Of a DNA stretch of 64,000 nucleotides, positions 27,585 through 40,508 are shown one piece after another. The stretch's first letter is position 1. Every line of letters starts with the position of its first letter. The position numbers and the translations under genes are program-made. The DNA is taken from contig NC_068971.1 in assembly GCF_016808095.1 (NCBI RefSeq), positions 35,576,131 through 35,640,130 of the forward strand, in the 5' to 3' direction. The DNA comes from Vigna angularis. Lineage: Eukaryota; Streptophyta; Magnoliopsida; Fabales; Fabaceae. The notes under the pieces are model-generated. The model worked only from the letters and a program-made list of their open reading frames with translations, searched no databases and was not told where the DNA came from.

Positions 27585-29990
27585 TGTAAAAACCCAAAAT
27601 GGTATTTTAAAAGTAGTGGTAGTTTAAAAATAGTGAGACTCGATTATTTTAATATTAAATAGATTATTTATAAATAGTTTTGTTATAAACGAGTTTCACT
27701 ATTTTAAAACGTATCACCCCTCTATAAACTATTTTTCTAGAGTTCTCTACTTTCTCTCTAAGAGTTCTAACTCCTGAGTCATCTCTTTGATGATCAGAAG
27801 GTACCTAAACAACCACGACAACAAGGTCTACGTTTCTACTCGATCAGTTTCTTCAATAGAGCAGGTAAGTTTCAGCTCCTTTTTCTCTTTTTGTTCTTAA
27901 TTGAGATCATGCTTATATCTTCTATCGCATGTGAGTTGTAATCTATTTTCCTAGTTTCGTATTAATCAGAGGTTCTAAGGACTCTCTCTTATCTTTATTC
28001 GATGTTTTGTAGTGTTTCTAGAGTCCCTTGAGCTCTAAGCAAGTGTTTAGTGTTTATAGAGCTTTGTTGCTTCGGTGTAAGATAAGGGAAGCTAGATTGT
28101 GTTTTAGATGATGTTTGTAATTTTAAATTTTAGTATCTTCGTGAATGATAGATAATTTAAGTGAAATTGTCATGATTATGTTAGAATTTTTTTGGATGAT
28201 TGATAATTATCGTTAGTACGATGTTTGTATGTTTGGTAATTTATGATTTTGATATATGATGTTGTTTTGGTTGTTTATAATGAAGTTATTGGATGTTTGT
28301 TAGCAAAGTAAAGAGTAGAGAGTAATTAAATCTTGAATTACAAGCATAAAATGGGGTTTTTATATGTGAATTTTTTGAGGATCTGGTTGGTTGAGGAAAA
28401 CAGTAGTTTGAGGTCATTTGTGAAGTCATTTAGGACTTATGGAAGCTTTTCAAACCAGTAAAATCTGGTGTAGGAGGTTGTGAATGGTTTGTGAGTGTGT
28501 TTTTACATGTTTTTGGTGCAAACTTGGGGTTTTGAGTAGTGAAATTGTGAGGGAAGGGTTGTGAACTATTTTAGGGAGTTGAGAATATATTATTATACCT
28601 ATTAGGACTTGTCTAGACTATTAAATGAGTAAAATATTGTGTATAGAGGGAGTTTTTAGGTGCTTTTAGTATAAATTAAAGGTTTTGCATGGTAAAAACT
28701 TAAAACAGAAGGGTTGTGAGTATTCTAAGGTGTTGAGGTGTGCTAACAAGTGTAATTAGACTTGGTTAGGCAGTTAGTAAAGTGATATAAGGGTTAGAAA
28801 GTATAAAATTGAGTTTGGGTAGCTTATAGGACTGAATTTTGGGTTTCAAGGGGTCAATTTGAGTTATAGCGGTGTTTTCAGAGTTTACTCAAGGTTTGGA
28901 GGGTTCTAGGGATCTTCAAAAGTTGTGGGGTAAGTGTAGGAAGTGATAAAAAAAAAAGATTTAATTTCTGCTGATAGCGCCTGAGCACTCAAACAAGGCG
29001 TTGAACGCCACCATTCCAAGGGCGCCAACATTGAGTGCCACCATTCCAGGGGTGCCAGCTTTATGGTGCTGAGCGCCACCATGTATGTTTATATATTGAT
29101 GTTTTAAGTGATTTCTAGTAACTTGTTATGTTGTTTATTTTTCTTGGAAGTATGATGAATGAAATGTTATGTTGGTATGCAATGTGAAAGTGAATGATTA
29201 TGTATATAGTGTATATGAGAATGAAAATGATTGATATGAATATTGTGATTAATAGTTTTGAATGGATTGGATGGTTAATGGACGTAATTCCATGACTCGT
29301 TGAGATGTAACACGGTGGTGTCTGTGTTGTTGTTGTATGAATGTATTGAGCTTTGAAATGGTGGTCTATTTTGACACTATAGTGATCATTCATTTTCAAG
29401 TAGAAAGGGGTGAGTCAAGTGGTGAGAGTAGCAAGAGTTTCTTGTCTATAGGCTTTGATCATGGCCATAAGCAACTGAAATGGACTAACATTGTATGCCA
29501 GCTTGGTTTCAATCAGCTGTATTACCACTACAAGTGCACAAACTATCAATAGTTTGACATTCATACCGAATCCAGATAAGTCTTGTTTAGGTCTTGGCAT
29601 GTATAGGATGACTGAATTGTTGTGGTTCATTTATGAATAAATGTTTGAATTTGTTAATGTAATATATGAATTGTCTTGTATATCTAGTTTACCCTTTGTG
29701 CTTGTACTTTGTTGTATGTTTTTGTACTTCTTTCTTGACTATGATCATCTAGTAGGTATGAACAAAGGGTGATGAGACTTCTTTGGAGCAAATATTAAAT
29801 GGAGGAGATGCTTATGTCTAGTAATATTAGCATATAGTTTTAGTTAGTGATGTTGTAAATAAAGTTTTAAATTTATAGTTATATATATGATTGTATATAA
29901 CTTTATTTTCCAACCTTTGTTTAATGTTCTCGTTTTATTGACTATGTGATAGATTTTATATAATTTTATACTCTATTTTAAAATGTTACA
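27585..29990 (+). mobile_element. Long solo-LTR-like element, copy B
   Basis: About 2,406 bp, starting TGTAAAAACCCAAAATGG and ending TTTTAAAATGTTACA. The start matches copy D and the 5' side of copy C; the end matches copies A and C. A TATA-like TATAAACT lies at 27723-27730. It is followed by a pyrimidine-rich leader with TCTCTCTAAGAG and GATCAG, then a donor-like GAGCAG|GTAAGTTT at 27860-27873. At 28977-29082 there is a cassette of imperfect GAGCGCCACCATTCCA/GGCGCC repeats. No target duplication was recognised and no protein domain is present. Confidence 0.65.
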
Positions 29991-32900
29991 ATGGATACAA
30001 AATCAAACTCAACTAAAAATAGTTTTTTGATAAAAATAAATTTAAAATATTAGGATTTAAAAAGAATTTTAAACTTAATTAAAATTATAATTTATAAATA
30101 GAACCAAATCGGAAAGATCAAACGAGTTGTCTTTTTATGTTTATCTTGCAACAATTTCTAATGATTGAAAAACAAACTGAAAATATTTTGAAATTAATTT
30201 TTGAAAAACTAAAAAGAAAATGTGATCTCCAACTGACCTAATTAATAAATCGGCTTTTATGCGGCTCTAAAAATACTAAATTATATATAAGTGTAATAAA
30301 TATGAGGTAGTAGTTTGGTTCCACGTCTCTGAGCTTTCTTTGTCCCTTTCTTGTCTTACTCCTTAAAGTCTAACATCTATTGGTTGTTGCTCCTTTGATA
30401 ACATAATAAATAATTGTTCACATCCGTAACATTCACTGACACAAAATTAACAGATCAAAAATTCTATTTGAAATACAACAAGCCTTCTCGGGATACCAAC
30501 AACGTTTTTACAAAATTACCTACATTTTTTAAATCTATTTTTTATATTTCTATAACATGTGATTTAGGAACATATTGCGTTTCAAAGAGGTATATTCTAT
30601 TTTGTATTCTTTCACGCGAATGTTAAGACAGACAGATCTTTCCTCATAAAAAATATATATAATTTGTTTTAACGATAGCGGAAGAAATTAGATGTTTCAA
30701 TCTCTTTTCTCCGCTACATTACCTTGTTCTTTTGCCACCATCCTCATTTTGATTAAGTGTTATGTGCCTAATGTGAAGACAAGTAAGAAATAAAGTTTAA
30801 AAAGAAAGGGTGATAACAAAAATAAAGATTTCACCCTCTTGCTTTATAAGTGTTAGACTTTTCTTGTTATTTTACTACCTTTCTTCTATTATTTGACAAA
30901 TTAATAGAACTGAGTTAGAAAAGACTTTCTAAATAAGAAATAAATGATAAGAAAAATAAAGATTTGATAGTTATTTCAATAAAGACTTTTTGGAAAAAGT
31001 CTTTATTTCAAGAAGGAAAATCAAGTAAAAATGAATAAATAGAAGAAAATGATTATAAAAATTTGTCATTCTTAGTAGTTATAAAAGTAAAAATTTCTTA
31101 AAAGAATCATTGTTCTTGTAAGACTAAAGTTTTAATATCAGATATGTGTTTATTAACCATATTGAATTGTACTTATTTTTATTTGATAGAAATCTTTTAC
31201 GATGAAATAATCGAGATGTCAACATTATTTTTCTTCTCACATGGTTGAGATTTTTTAGATACGTTAGATTGGAAGGCCCACAAAGGCATTTTGAAATTCA
31301 AGTCAACAATGTGTAAAAGATAATAAGTACAAAAATTAATGAGTGAACCGTTATACTTCAAAAATAATGTCTTTTTATATTATTTTCATGGACCCTTTAA
31401 GGTTGAATAGGAAAGTCTTAGTTTAGGCATGTTTAGGAAAGTCCTAGTTTAGGAATGTTTAAGGTATAATAATATATCCCTTAATTGTTAATTAAGTGTT
31501 CTTTATCTTACTTTAGTGTGCTATAACCTAACTTACATGTATGTGTCAAGATCATTTTGTTTTTGTGTTGGCAATATCATTCAGGTTCTATCATATACAC
31601 TACCCTCCCAAGTTTGAGACTTTCTAGTCTGAAAGTATAGTTTTTACAACAACAAAAAAAATCAATTTCTTTAGTTTTCAGGTGGTGTACCAGTGTACAA
31701 ACCCCCAAGGCCACAGGACCAAAGGCACGAAGGGATGTATGGCTGATAGGTGAATAATGTTAAAAGAGAGTCATATAGGAGAACATAGCAACACCTTACT
31801 AGGTCTTGAAATACCAAATGTTCAAAGAGGAGTGAGATTAGTTCCATGCATCTCGGTTCAATGAGTCCTAGTTATATTTATATTATAATCACACAAAATC
31901 ATACATTGTTATTAACTGTTGTCTTGTTTTCTAATGTATGGCAGAAAAAAAAAGACATCAGTCCAACAAAAACAAAAGCTTAATGAGGAAATGACAAAAA
32001 GTAAGATATGATCCACTTTCTAAACTTATAGATGTATAACCTAAGATGAGGAGAAGACCAATATGCATACAATGAGACTTTCGAGTATTTAGACTCGAAT
32101 GTAATGTCCCATTTTACATTATCATTCCTCATGCATTAGAGGTGTATGATGGAGACAAGATGTTAAACATTTCTATCATTCATTTCTAGAGCATGTAAGT
32201 ATTAATGTGTCTTCTATATTTACTATATTAAAATTACATTTAATATATAATTCATTATCTTAGGGTCTGGTTTGTTTTTCCATACGAGAAGTTAGGAAGT
32301 GAAGAAATGTGAAGATTTTGTAAATATTAATACATATCACATAAGACAAAATATTCATGACTCAAACTTTCTTCACTAGTATGCGAAGAAAGACGATGAA
32401 AGTCTATTTTAATAAATTTTATATTAATTTTTTCTTATAAAACAACTAACCATTTAATTGGAAATTAATTAATTGAAAAGAAATAAATTTTAATAATGCA
32501 TTTATTATTTTATTATACTATAATAAATAATTAAAATATATAAATATAAATAATAACTAAAAATTTATAAATATATTTTATTAATATTATAATTAAAAGA
32601 ATAAAAATAATAAATAAATAATTCAATTGTTTTTATTATATGTTTTATATTAAAATAATAATAAATTAATTTAATTTTACTCTCTTAAATTATAATATTT
32701 TATTTTTTTAATTGTTTTTATTTTGAGATATATTTTTTATTTATAAATTAAATTTTTTACATTAATTTTTTTTTTAAAATTTATATAAATCGTGATATAT
32801 ATATATATATATATATATTAAATTTAATTTGTTTTAATATATTTTTATTTTGAGAGATAAATTTTATTTTTTAATTTATAATTTATTTTAACTTTAGTTT

Positions 32901-35113
32901 ATAATTTTATGTTACAATTTCATCTATTAAAACATTTTTTTTCACTTATCAGACCCATTACACCACTCACAAACTTTTATAAACTTACATCTCAAATATC
33001 ATCATTTCACAATATCTTTTCCTTAATCCAAACACCCTCACATTTACCTCATTTTCGCTTCAAATCCACTACCTCAAATCTATCTTTAAATCCAAATACA
33101 ACATTAGGTATATGGACACAATGACGTGGACCTAGGTTGGTAAGAGGTGTATGAAAATTTTTAGTCAAAAATTTTTAGTTAAGGTAATTACTCAAATAAC
33201 CATTTCTCTTTCATTGTAAGTCTGATTGTTAATTAATAGTCATGATTCCTGAAGAATCCCTAATTGTTTTATTTTGTTCCATTCATAAGAAACTCAACTT
33301 CGAAATAAAGAATTTTCTACATTGGTAATGTTACAGCTTTCATAACATCTAATTAGTATATAAAAATTGTAACTAACACATTTTCAATTTAATAAGAGTT
33401 GTGGCCGTAAAAGACCTGTTATTGCATAGGAGACAGACAAATCCAAAATTTAACTCCTAAGGTTTGAAATCAGGCCTAAAATTAATTATTTTGTATAGAA
33501 GTTAATTTATATGATATTAATTTTTCTTTTTTTTTATTTTAGTGTAATAGGTAGAATAGTTCTTTCAAATATGAATATTATATCATGCATTGGATTAAAA
33601 CAATCATTAGACATGAGTAATTCAAAACTAGAGAAAGGTATGTAAACACTTGTTTTTGAATTGTATGGTTTGATGAACTCTATACATGATAACATTGTAT
33701 CATTGTTTTAGGTCTTTGATGATCTCGCACACATATAAAAGAGTGACATGATAGTGAACAAGTTACCTTTTCAAACATTTAGTAATAGAAGATTAAGTTT
33801 TAAATAATTTTTTCTTTTAAGTTAGTTATTTTTTTATTCATTATATATTTATTTTGATTTTCTAAAGTGTACTATAAACATTATATGTGAAATATATATG
33901 TTGTTCTGGAAAATTTTCTAGTTTTCAAGTTTTAGTTTCATATAAAAACCAACTAAATTTTAAACAAAAAGAAATTGCAAAATTTAAGTTTGTTATGACA
34001 TGTAAATTTACATTTATTGATACCTAAACAGATCTAAATTTATGTTCATTCATGTCATAATATAGATATAAATTTACGCCTGTTCATCTCATAATAGAGA
34101 TAAATTTTGTCACTAAATTAGAGAAAAAATAGGTTAAAATTAATGTCTAACTTTATTACGTCAAATACAAATTTACGTCTAACATTTATGCAATATAAAA
34201 AAGTAAAAATATCATACATAAAAAGCTTTGTGTGTGTGTGCGTGTTAGTAAAGAAGTGAAGTATAAGAGGAATTGAATAGTTCATAATCAATTTATAAAG
34301 TTTTAAAAAAGATATACAAGAATTTCTCATGTATAAATCAATAAATAATTCGTAAATGTGAAAATTATAAGGCTTTGGAACATAAGATCCCGTGTTTGAT
34401 TAAAAGACATGCAAATTTCACTACGGGCAAAATACATTTTCATGCACTTCTTAACTCTAAAAACATGCGATAATACATTTTAAAAAGGAGGAAAATGCTT
34501 ACTTAAGTTCCCTTTAACTTTAGAAAACGACCAAGTACCATTAACAATTGTATTTTATATTATAAGCTTTTACAAATGAATGTGTGTTAAGAAGCATAAA
34601 TTCTCACTATTTTTTAAAGTAATTAATGATTTTTTAATATTGGTTAATAAAAACTTTAATGAACAATTTAATTTAATCGATTATTAATATACTTATAAAT
34701 GGATAATTAGCACTATGATCAATTACAATTTGTTTAATGAATATGTATATATTTATCTTATTCTCATTTCTATATTCATGGTTGTGATACTCCTTTTCCT
34801 TTTAAATTATTAAAACATCTATAGTTTATTAAATAATTTATAAAATTTATATTAACTTTGATTATATCCTTAGTATCATGACTTATTTTTAGGATACATA
34901 TTTGATACTTTTGTTTTGTTATAATTATTTTATATTTATCTAATTATTATTTAATACTTTAATTTGAAATTTTTATAAATATATTTCTTTTAGATTTGAT
35001 GAGGGAGAAAATGAAATATATATCCTATTAATATTAAATCCTTAACAATATTATGTTGTTATGATTTTTTATTTTTTTAAAAGGTTATTTAATTATATTT
35101 AGAACAATTGAAC

Positions 35114-35115
<2 letters not shown>
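29991..35115. other. 5 kb AT-rich region, no gene seen
   Basis: No supported gene on either strand. Minor structure: a 26 bp direct duplication (units starting GAAAGTC, 31411-31462), a short (TA)n at 32795-32818, a (TG)n at about 34232-34244, and repeated ATAAATTTACG(T/C)CT-like motifs at 34020-34190 that look like transposon subterminal motifs. Confidence 0.45.

Positions 35116-35208
<93 letters not shown>
35116..35208. repeat. (TA)n microsatellite, about 93 bp
   Basis: Uninterrupted TA dinucleotides in intergenic DNA. Confidence 0.96.
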
Positions 35209-35212
<4 letters not shown>

Positions 35213-35621
35213 CGTTGGAAGATAAAAATACTATAATTTTTGTAAATTATATTATTCCAATAGGCGGAGCTTCTTTATTATTTAAGGAAATTTTAGTCCC
35301 TTCAATTTTCTTTATACAAAAAAAAACTGTAACATAGTAAAATATATAGTATAAACTATATTAAAAAGAAACTACATACAAGATAAAGTAATATAATTAT
35401 TTATTTAAAATATAAAGTGATATTTTTACAGTCATCCAAAAACAAATATAAATTTAAAATTTTATATACATATTATAGGAGATTCAAAACTATACATAAG
35501 ATTTTACTAAACTAACCTAACTACTCGACAGTATTACCTCTATCCAATGTTTGATTTAGAGAATCTCACGTTCAAAGGATGTTCAAAGAATGATCATTGC
35601 AGAGTTATATCAACGCATACA

Positions 35622-35998
35622 AAATGAATGTTATGTTAAGACCATTGACATTGCCCACAACTTCTTGGATGCGATTAGTAGCTGGTTGAAATGCGCCTGT
35701 AATGGTTTTTGCTTGACCATATAGAATTTATGGTAGCACTTTTACCGACTCCTGATTTACCAAGGACATGTATTCGGCAAGAGAAATCCAATTGAGGCAT
35801 GCCAATAGCTTCCTGTTCACTTACTATTTCTCGGGCTCTACTGCTACTATGGTTAACTCTTTTCAGATCTGATTCCTTGGTACGAATCAAAGTTGCCAGG
35901 TGCATCCGATAGAGAACCTTTGCGACCAAAAGATTTTCTTGTGAATGGCCAAGGCGCTGTAGCAATCTGAAGAATTTCCCCAATCTGCATCCTGCACT
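35622..35998 (-). pseudogene. TOC90: TOC90/TOC159-family GTPase fragment
   Basis: On the minus strand the frame reads KFFRLLQRLGHS, LVAKVLYRMHLATLIR and GMPQLDFSCRIHVLG, then the P-loop GKSGVGKSATINSI (G1 motif). This is the start of the G domain of a chloroplast outer-envelope preprotein receptor GTPase. The wording is closest to TOC90, as I recall the family. After the P-loop the frame shifts (about 35727), and another frame continues with ITGAFQPATNRIQEVVGN and NGLNITFI before homology stops near 35622. The rest of the G domain and the membrane anchor are absent. It is a truncated, frameshifted fragment, not a working gene. Confidence 0.82.
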
Positions 35999-36014
35999 CG
36001 CTCATAGCGGTCAC

Positions 36015-36260
36015 GTGCGGGACGCTGATGATGTTCTACACGGAGTCCAGACCGCCACCAAGCTCTTGGGATCGACGCCGCACGATCAGCTCCTTATCAA
36101 GACCTCCGATTCCTTCTCCAACCTTCTCCTCATTGCCATTGGCTTCCTCCTCTTCATAAGGTCGATGATATTTCATGTGGAGATGAAAGTAATCAAAGCC
36201 CAAATCCATTCGCGAACCCTAATCTCTAATATGAAAAAAATTTTAATCTCAACAATTAAA
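36015..36260 (+). other. GC-richer open stretch, unidentified
   Basis: An 82-codon open frame from the ATG at 36015 reads TATKLLGSTPHDQLLIKTSD and then a hydrophobic helix (about residues 35-50). The first 170 bp are clearly GC-richer than the AT-rich flanks, as in an exon. It abuts the TOC90-like fragment head-to-head. It may be a fragment of a small membrane protein gene carried here together with the TOC90 piece; I do not recognise it. Confidence 0.25.
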
Positions 36261-36892
36261 TAATATAATTTTACAAAAATTAATAACAAATTAAATAAAA
36301 AATTCCACGCGATATAAGATGTATACATATGCACCACGTCATCACATTTAAACTTAAAAGAAATGACATAATTAGTTTTTTTTTAACACACATACGAAAA
36401 CCGAGTTTAAACTTACTTTAAAATATTAAAAAATCTCTTTAAAGTTAAGGACTTAACTTTCAACTCACAATAAATGTTCATATATAAAATATTCATTACT
36501 TTCACTATCAGATCTCGCTCTAAAATGTAAAACATTGATTAAAACACATGGTTATGAAAATTCCTCGCGTATTATCCCTCTTATTTGTCAAACCCTTAAT
36601 AAAAAAATCTTGCACCTTATTAAAATGTCATTTTTCAAACAAATACCTTAAAACCGTCATTCAACCTTCCACCTTTAATTTTCCTTACTTTGAAAACAAG
36701 TTAAACGTGTCTTGTTGGATATTTTACAATAACTTAAAATAAAGTTAGATTATAATATTTGAGTGAGATGTAATTTTAATTATATAATCTTGTGAGATGA
36801 AGTTAGTCATAATTTCATTCATAAATATAATATTATGGTTTATATGAGTGAAATTTTATAATTATTATATTACAATTATTACTTTTTTTTGT

Positions 36893-37621
36893 TAAACCTA
36901 ATGCTATTAAAATAGGTTGAAAATCGTGAATTAACTTAGTTCATTACGGATTTGAGTCAAATTGTATTGGAAAAATATTGAAATTTTGATACAAGTCAAT
37001 TTTAAAGTCCAATCCACTAAGAATATGTTTCATCTGGGTTAAATCGGTTGTGAGCTGGATTGAATCACCAACCTACTTAATTATTACTTTGTGTTTTAAT
37101 ATTATTAGTTAACACTCTTTTTTATTATATCGTAGATGAGCATAAAAAAGAATATGCTTCAAGAGAGCAAAATATTATGGATATATCCATTCAAGACTCT
37201 AATCTTATAGATGGATAAGTGACACAAAAATTATCAATTTTAGATACTTAGTTGTTTTGCTTTTTGTGCTTGCTTTCGTATTATATTTGAAGTTTAAAAT
37301 GATTTTAGATTGTATTTGGATTGTATTGTATTATTTTTTTAATTTTGAATTTTCTTTGAAATTTAACATTATTTTGGATGGAAATTTATTTATATTTGAA
37401 TTAAAAAAAAACATTGTTATTTTTTTTTGAAAAAAAATATTTATAATTAAGTAAGTCAGTGAACCAACTCATTTAACCCACAAACCTGTGATAGACTAGG
37501 TGATATTCAAATTTTTTTGATTCATTAATAAATGAGTCAGATTGAATTGACTCACTAAGTTACCAACCCGTAGTGGGTTAGACTGGATCGAATCACCTAT
37601 TTTGACAATAGTTAAACCACT
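36893..37621. repeat. Possible MITE with imperfect terminal inverted repeats
   Basis: The left end (GTTAAACCTAATGCTATT, AAAATAGGTT) and the right end (AATCACCTATTTTG, CAATAGTTAAACC) are imperfect reverse complements about 730 bp apart. Inside are several degenerate inverted GAGTCAAATTG / GACTCACTAAGTT motifs. No coding sequence and no target duplication were established. A similar motif set appears in intron 6 near 17990-18120. Confidence 0.35.
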
Positions 37622-38339
37622 TACAAATATTTATTCTATGTTCAACATATAAATACAAATGTATGGAAAATCTCAAATCAACTATAAATAAAATTAAATT
37701 AATTTCATTAATGCAAAATTACCTTTTAATAACAATATATTATATAATTTTTAATTAAAAATTATGTAATAAAAATGTGGTGATAACTTCATAATAAAAG
37801 AAACTTACATTACATCGATTGTAATTAAAACCGATGTAACATTGGGTTAAAAGACTCTTTCACACCAACTTAACCCACACTTCTTTATTTTTCTTCAATA
37901 CTTTTATTTCCATTTTCGATGCCTCAAATCTTCTCTCACAATGCAACTTCCTTCCTCTTCATATTCATTTTTGAATTTTTGTTTTTATCTTAAAGCTTTG
38001 TTTGACACTATTGGTTGCTCACCATCATTTCCTTTATGTGAAACCATAAGAAGCTGCTTGGGAATGACGAAAGAACAACATAGATGATGGTTGGCCACAT
38101 ATGGGTTTTAAAACTTGCATAAAATATGATTGTTCAGAAAACAGATTAGGGATTTTTCCAATTTTGGGATTTCTAAAACGATAAGGGTACCTAACTTGAG
38201 TTTTTGATTTTGGTTTCGGAATTAAGATGTGTTTTTGTTTTGGTTTAGGAATGAAGGAAGACATTGATAAAAAAATGAAAAACTGAGAAAGATGAAGAAG
38301 GGGAAAAAAAGAAGAAGATGAACAAGATCGTAGTATTTA

Positions 38340-38618
38340 TAGACAAATTTATCCATCGATAATTATCGACAAATTTTGGTTATGTTCACGACAGATATTT
38401 CTGTCGATAGTTATCGATAAATTTTTTTTGTATTTATTGATGGATTTTTCTGTCAGTAATTACCGACAAATATAAGTTTTTCTCGATAAATATTATCGAC
38501 TGCATTATCATCGACAAATTTGAGTCCATCGATAATCCGTCAGAAAAAAGTTATTAATGGAAAATTTTTTACGTTTTCGACGAATTTAATCATCGATAAT
38601 ACTTGTTTTTTTGTAATG
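38340..38618. mobile_element. Subterminal region of a CACTA-like transposon, one end
   Basis: About ten copies of an ATCGACAAAT / ATCGATAATTATCGAC-type motif in both orientations are packed into 280 bp. They run up to TTGTTTTTTTGTAATG (38603-38618), which resembles a mutated CACTA terminus (GTAGTG). The opposite end was not located. It is unrelated in motif to the element at 21396. Confidence 0.45.
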
Positions 38619-38770
38619 TCTGATTGTCACCGTCATTGTTGGATTAGTTCCGCTTGTTGCTGCTACTGCTAAATTTGCTTTGCTCATCGTTGTCATTGTT
38701 GGATTTGCTCTGCTCATCACCATCGCACTAAATCTGCTATACTCATCATTGTCATCACTAGATCTACTTT

Positions 38771-40503
38771 TGTAACATGCTAAATAAATAGTCTAAAATA
38801 CTATTCAATCACAATTCAATTCACCTTAGAAATTCTTTCCAAACCATATGTAGTCTAATCACAATGTTCATACCATCACATTATTTAAAATCACACTATT
38901 GAGCAATTGGCATAACATTCTTTCATCAAAAACTCAACCATAAAAGGAAAGAGAAGTCAAAATACATACAACAACTTGAACTCACTCACTCACCGAGAGC
39001 CTAAAATAACGAGGGAGCTCGCCCAACCCAAAGAAATCATTTTCCAAGACCCCCAAAACTCGCCCAGCAAGCTAAACCACTCGCCTAGCTAGAGCATAAA
39101 CAGTGAGCTCCACATGCCTAGCGAGCTGGCTCGCCTAGCCTATGAAACCCACTACCAAAACCCTCTAAAAACTCGCCCAGTGAGCCCCCAACTCGCCTAG
39201 CGACTCTGCACAATTCTGCAGAATACCAATTATGTAGAATTTGCACCCTTTCCACATACCATTTCCTATTTCAAGCCACTCTACCAATTTCTACCAATTT
39301 CATTTGATGTTCTACTTCCATATTGACCTGTCCACGTGTTTATACCTCAACAATAACCAAGTTCGAACCAAAATCTTAAGAATTCCCAACTTAAAACAAC
39401 TAAAGTTCTACTCTTTAGGTCATGATTCAATTTTACAAGTTTTGGCTCATCACTAAGCCACTTAGGGGTCTGAATAAGTCACATGAGAAAATAGACCCCA
39501 AACACTCAAACCTACCTGAAACCTTCCAAATCAAAATCTTACTACCTAAAACCCCTAAATTAAACAAAATTTCACTTCAATAGACTACTTATTGTTTACT
39601 TTATACTTTTACACCAATTCTTTGCACATTCATCATCCAATTAAGTTTCAAATATCAACAAAATAGTTCCTAAAACACAATCTCTTCATCTAGCCCATTA
39701 TTTTAATAAGTCACCTAGTGAAACCTCATTTTTAAACCAAAAATTTACTTATAACCTAGCTTAACATTTTCCTTTCCTCATACCTCAAGCACACATCATT
39801 ATTAATTTCACAATCACAACCAATCCATCAATCAAGGTCCATTATAACATCACCAACCAACACATTCATATCCATATCATGCACTAATGAACAAAGAAAA
39901 TAATTCAAATTGTAATTTCTACTAAGTTAATTAAACATTCCACATTCTAATACAATTCAACATATTCTTCTAAAATCATCAAATTATAAGAGCATCAAGA
40001 AAGTTATTAGCTCCCTTACCTTAAACAGACTCGCTACCACCTTTAAACACAAACACTCATTGCTTCAAACAAAAGGAACTATAGAAATGCCTACAAATCA
40101 CCAAATTGTGATCGAAGTGAGTCCTTAGGACTTCAGATTAACAAAGAACCAGGAATAGAAGACTAATGACACATGCGAAGGGGTTCCTAAGCATGATCAG
40201 GGACAAAAAACTGAAAGAAAAAAAGAGATAGAAACTTACTTGCTCTAAACCAGAAATTGATCGAAAAGGAATGAAAATTACACTGTTGTGATCTCCTAAA
40301 CACTTCCTGATTGTCAAACAGATGATTCAAGAGTCAGATATCTTAGAGAGAAGGTAGAGAAACTCAAAAAACGAATTCTAGAGAGATGATTTGTATTTTA
40401 AATAATGAAACAATTTTAAGAAATTCTTATTTATATTATTGAATTAATTTAAAATAAAATATTCAATCTTTTAAAATACCAGTGTATTTTTTAGATTTTT
40501 ACG
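38771..40503 (-). mobile_element. Long solo-LTR-like element, copy C
   Basis: About 1,733 bp. Read on the minus strand it begins (C/T)GTAAAAATCTAAAAAATAC, runs through a leader with TCTCTCTAAGATATCTGA and TGATCGAAAAGG-type sequence to a donor-like GAGCAA|GTAAGTTT (plus 40231-40246), and ends AGCATGTTACA. The flanks ACTTT (38766-38770) and GCTTT (40504-40508) could be a target duplication with one change. A cassette of CTCGCC(C/T)AGCGAGC-like repeats occupies about 38985-39215. No protein domain. Confidence 0.65.
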
Positions 40504-40508
40504 GCTTT

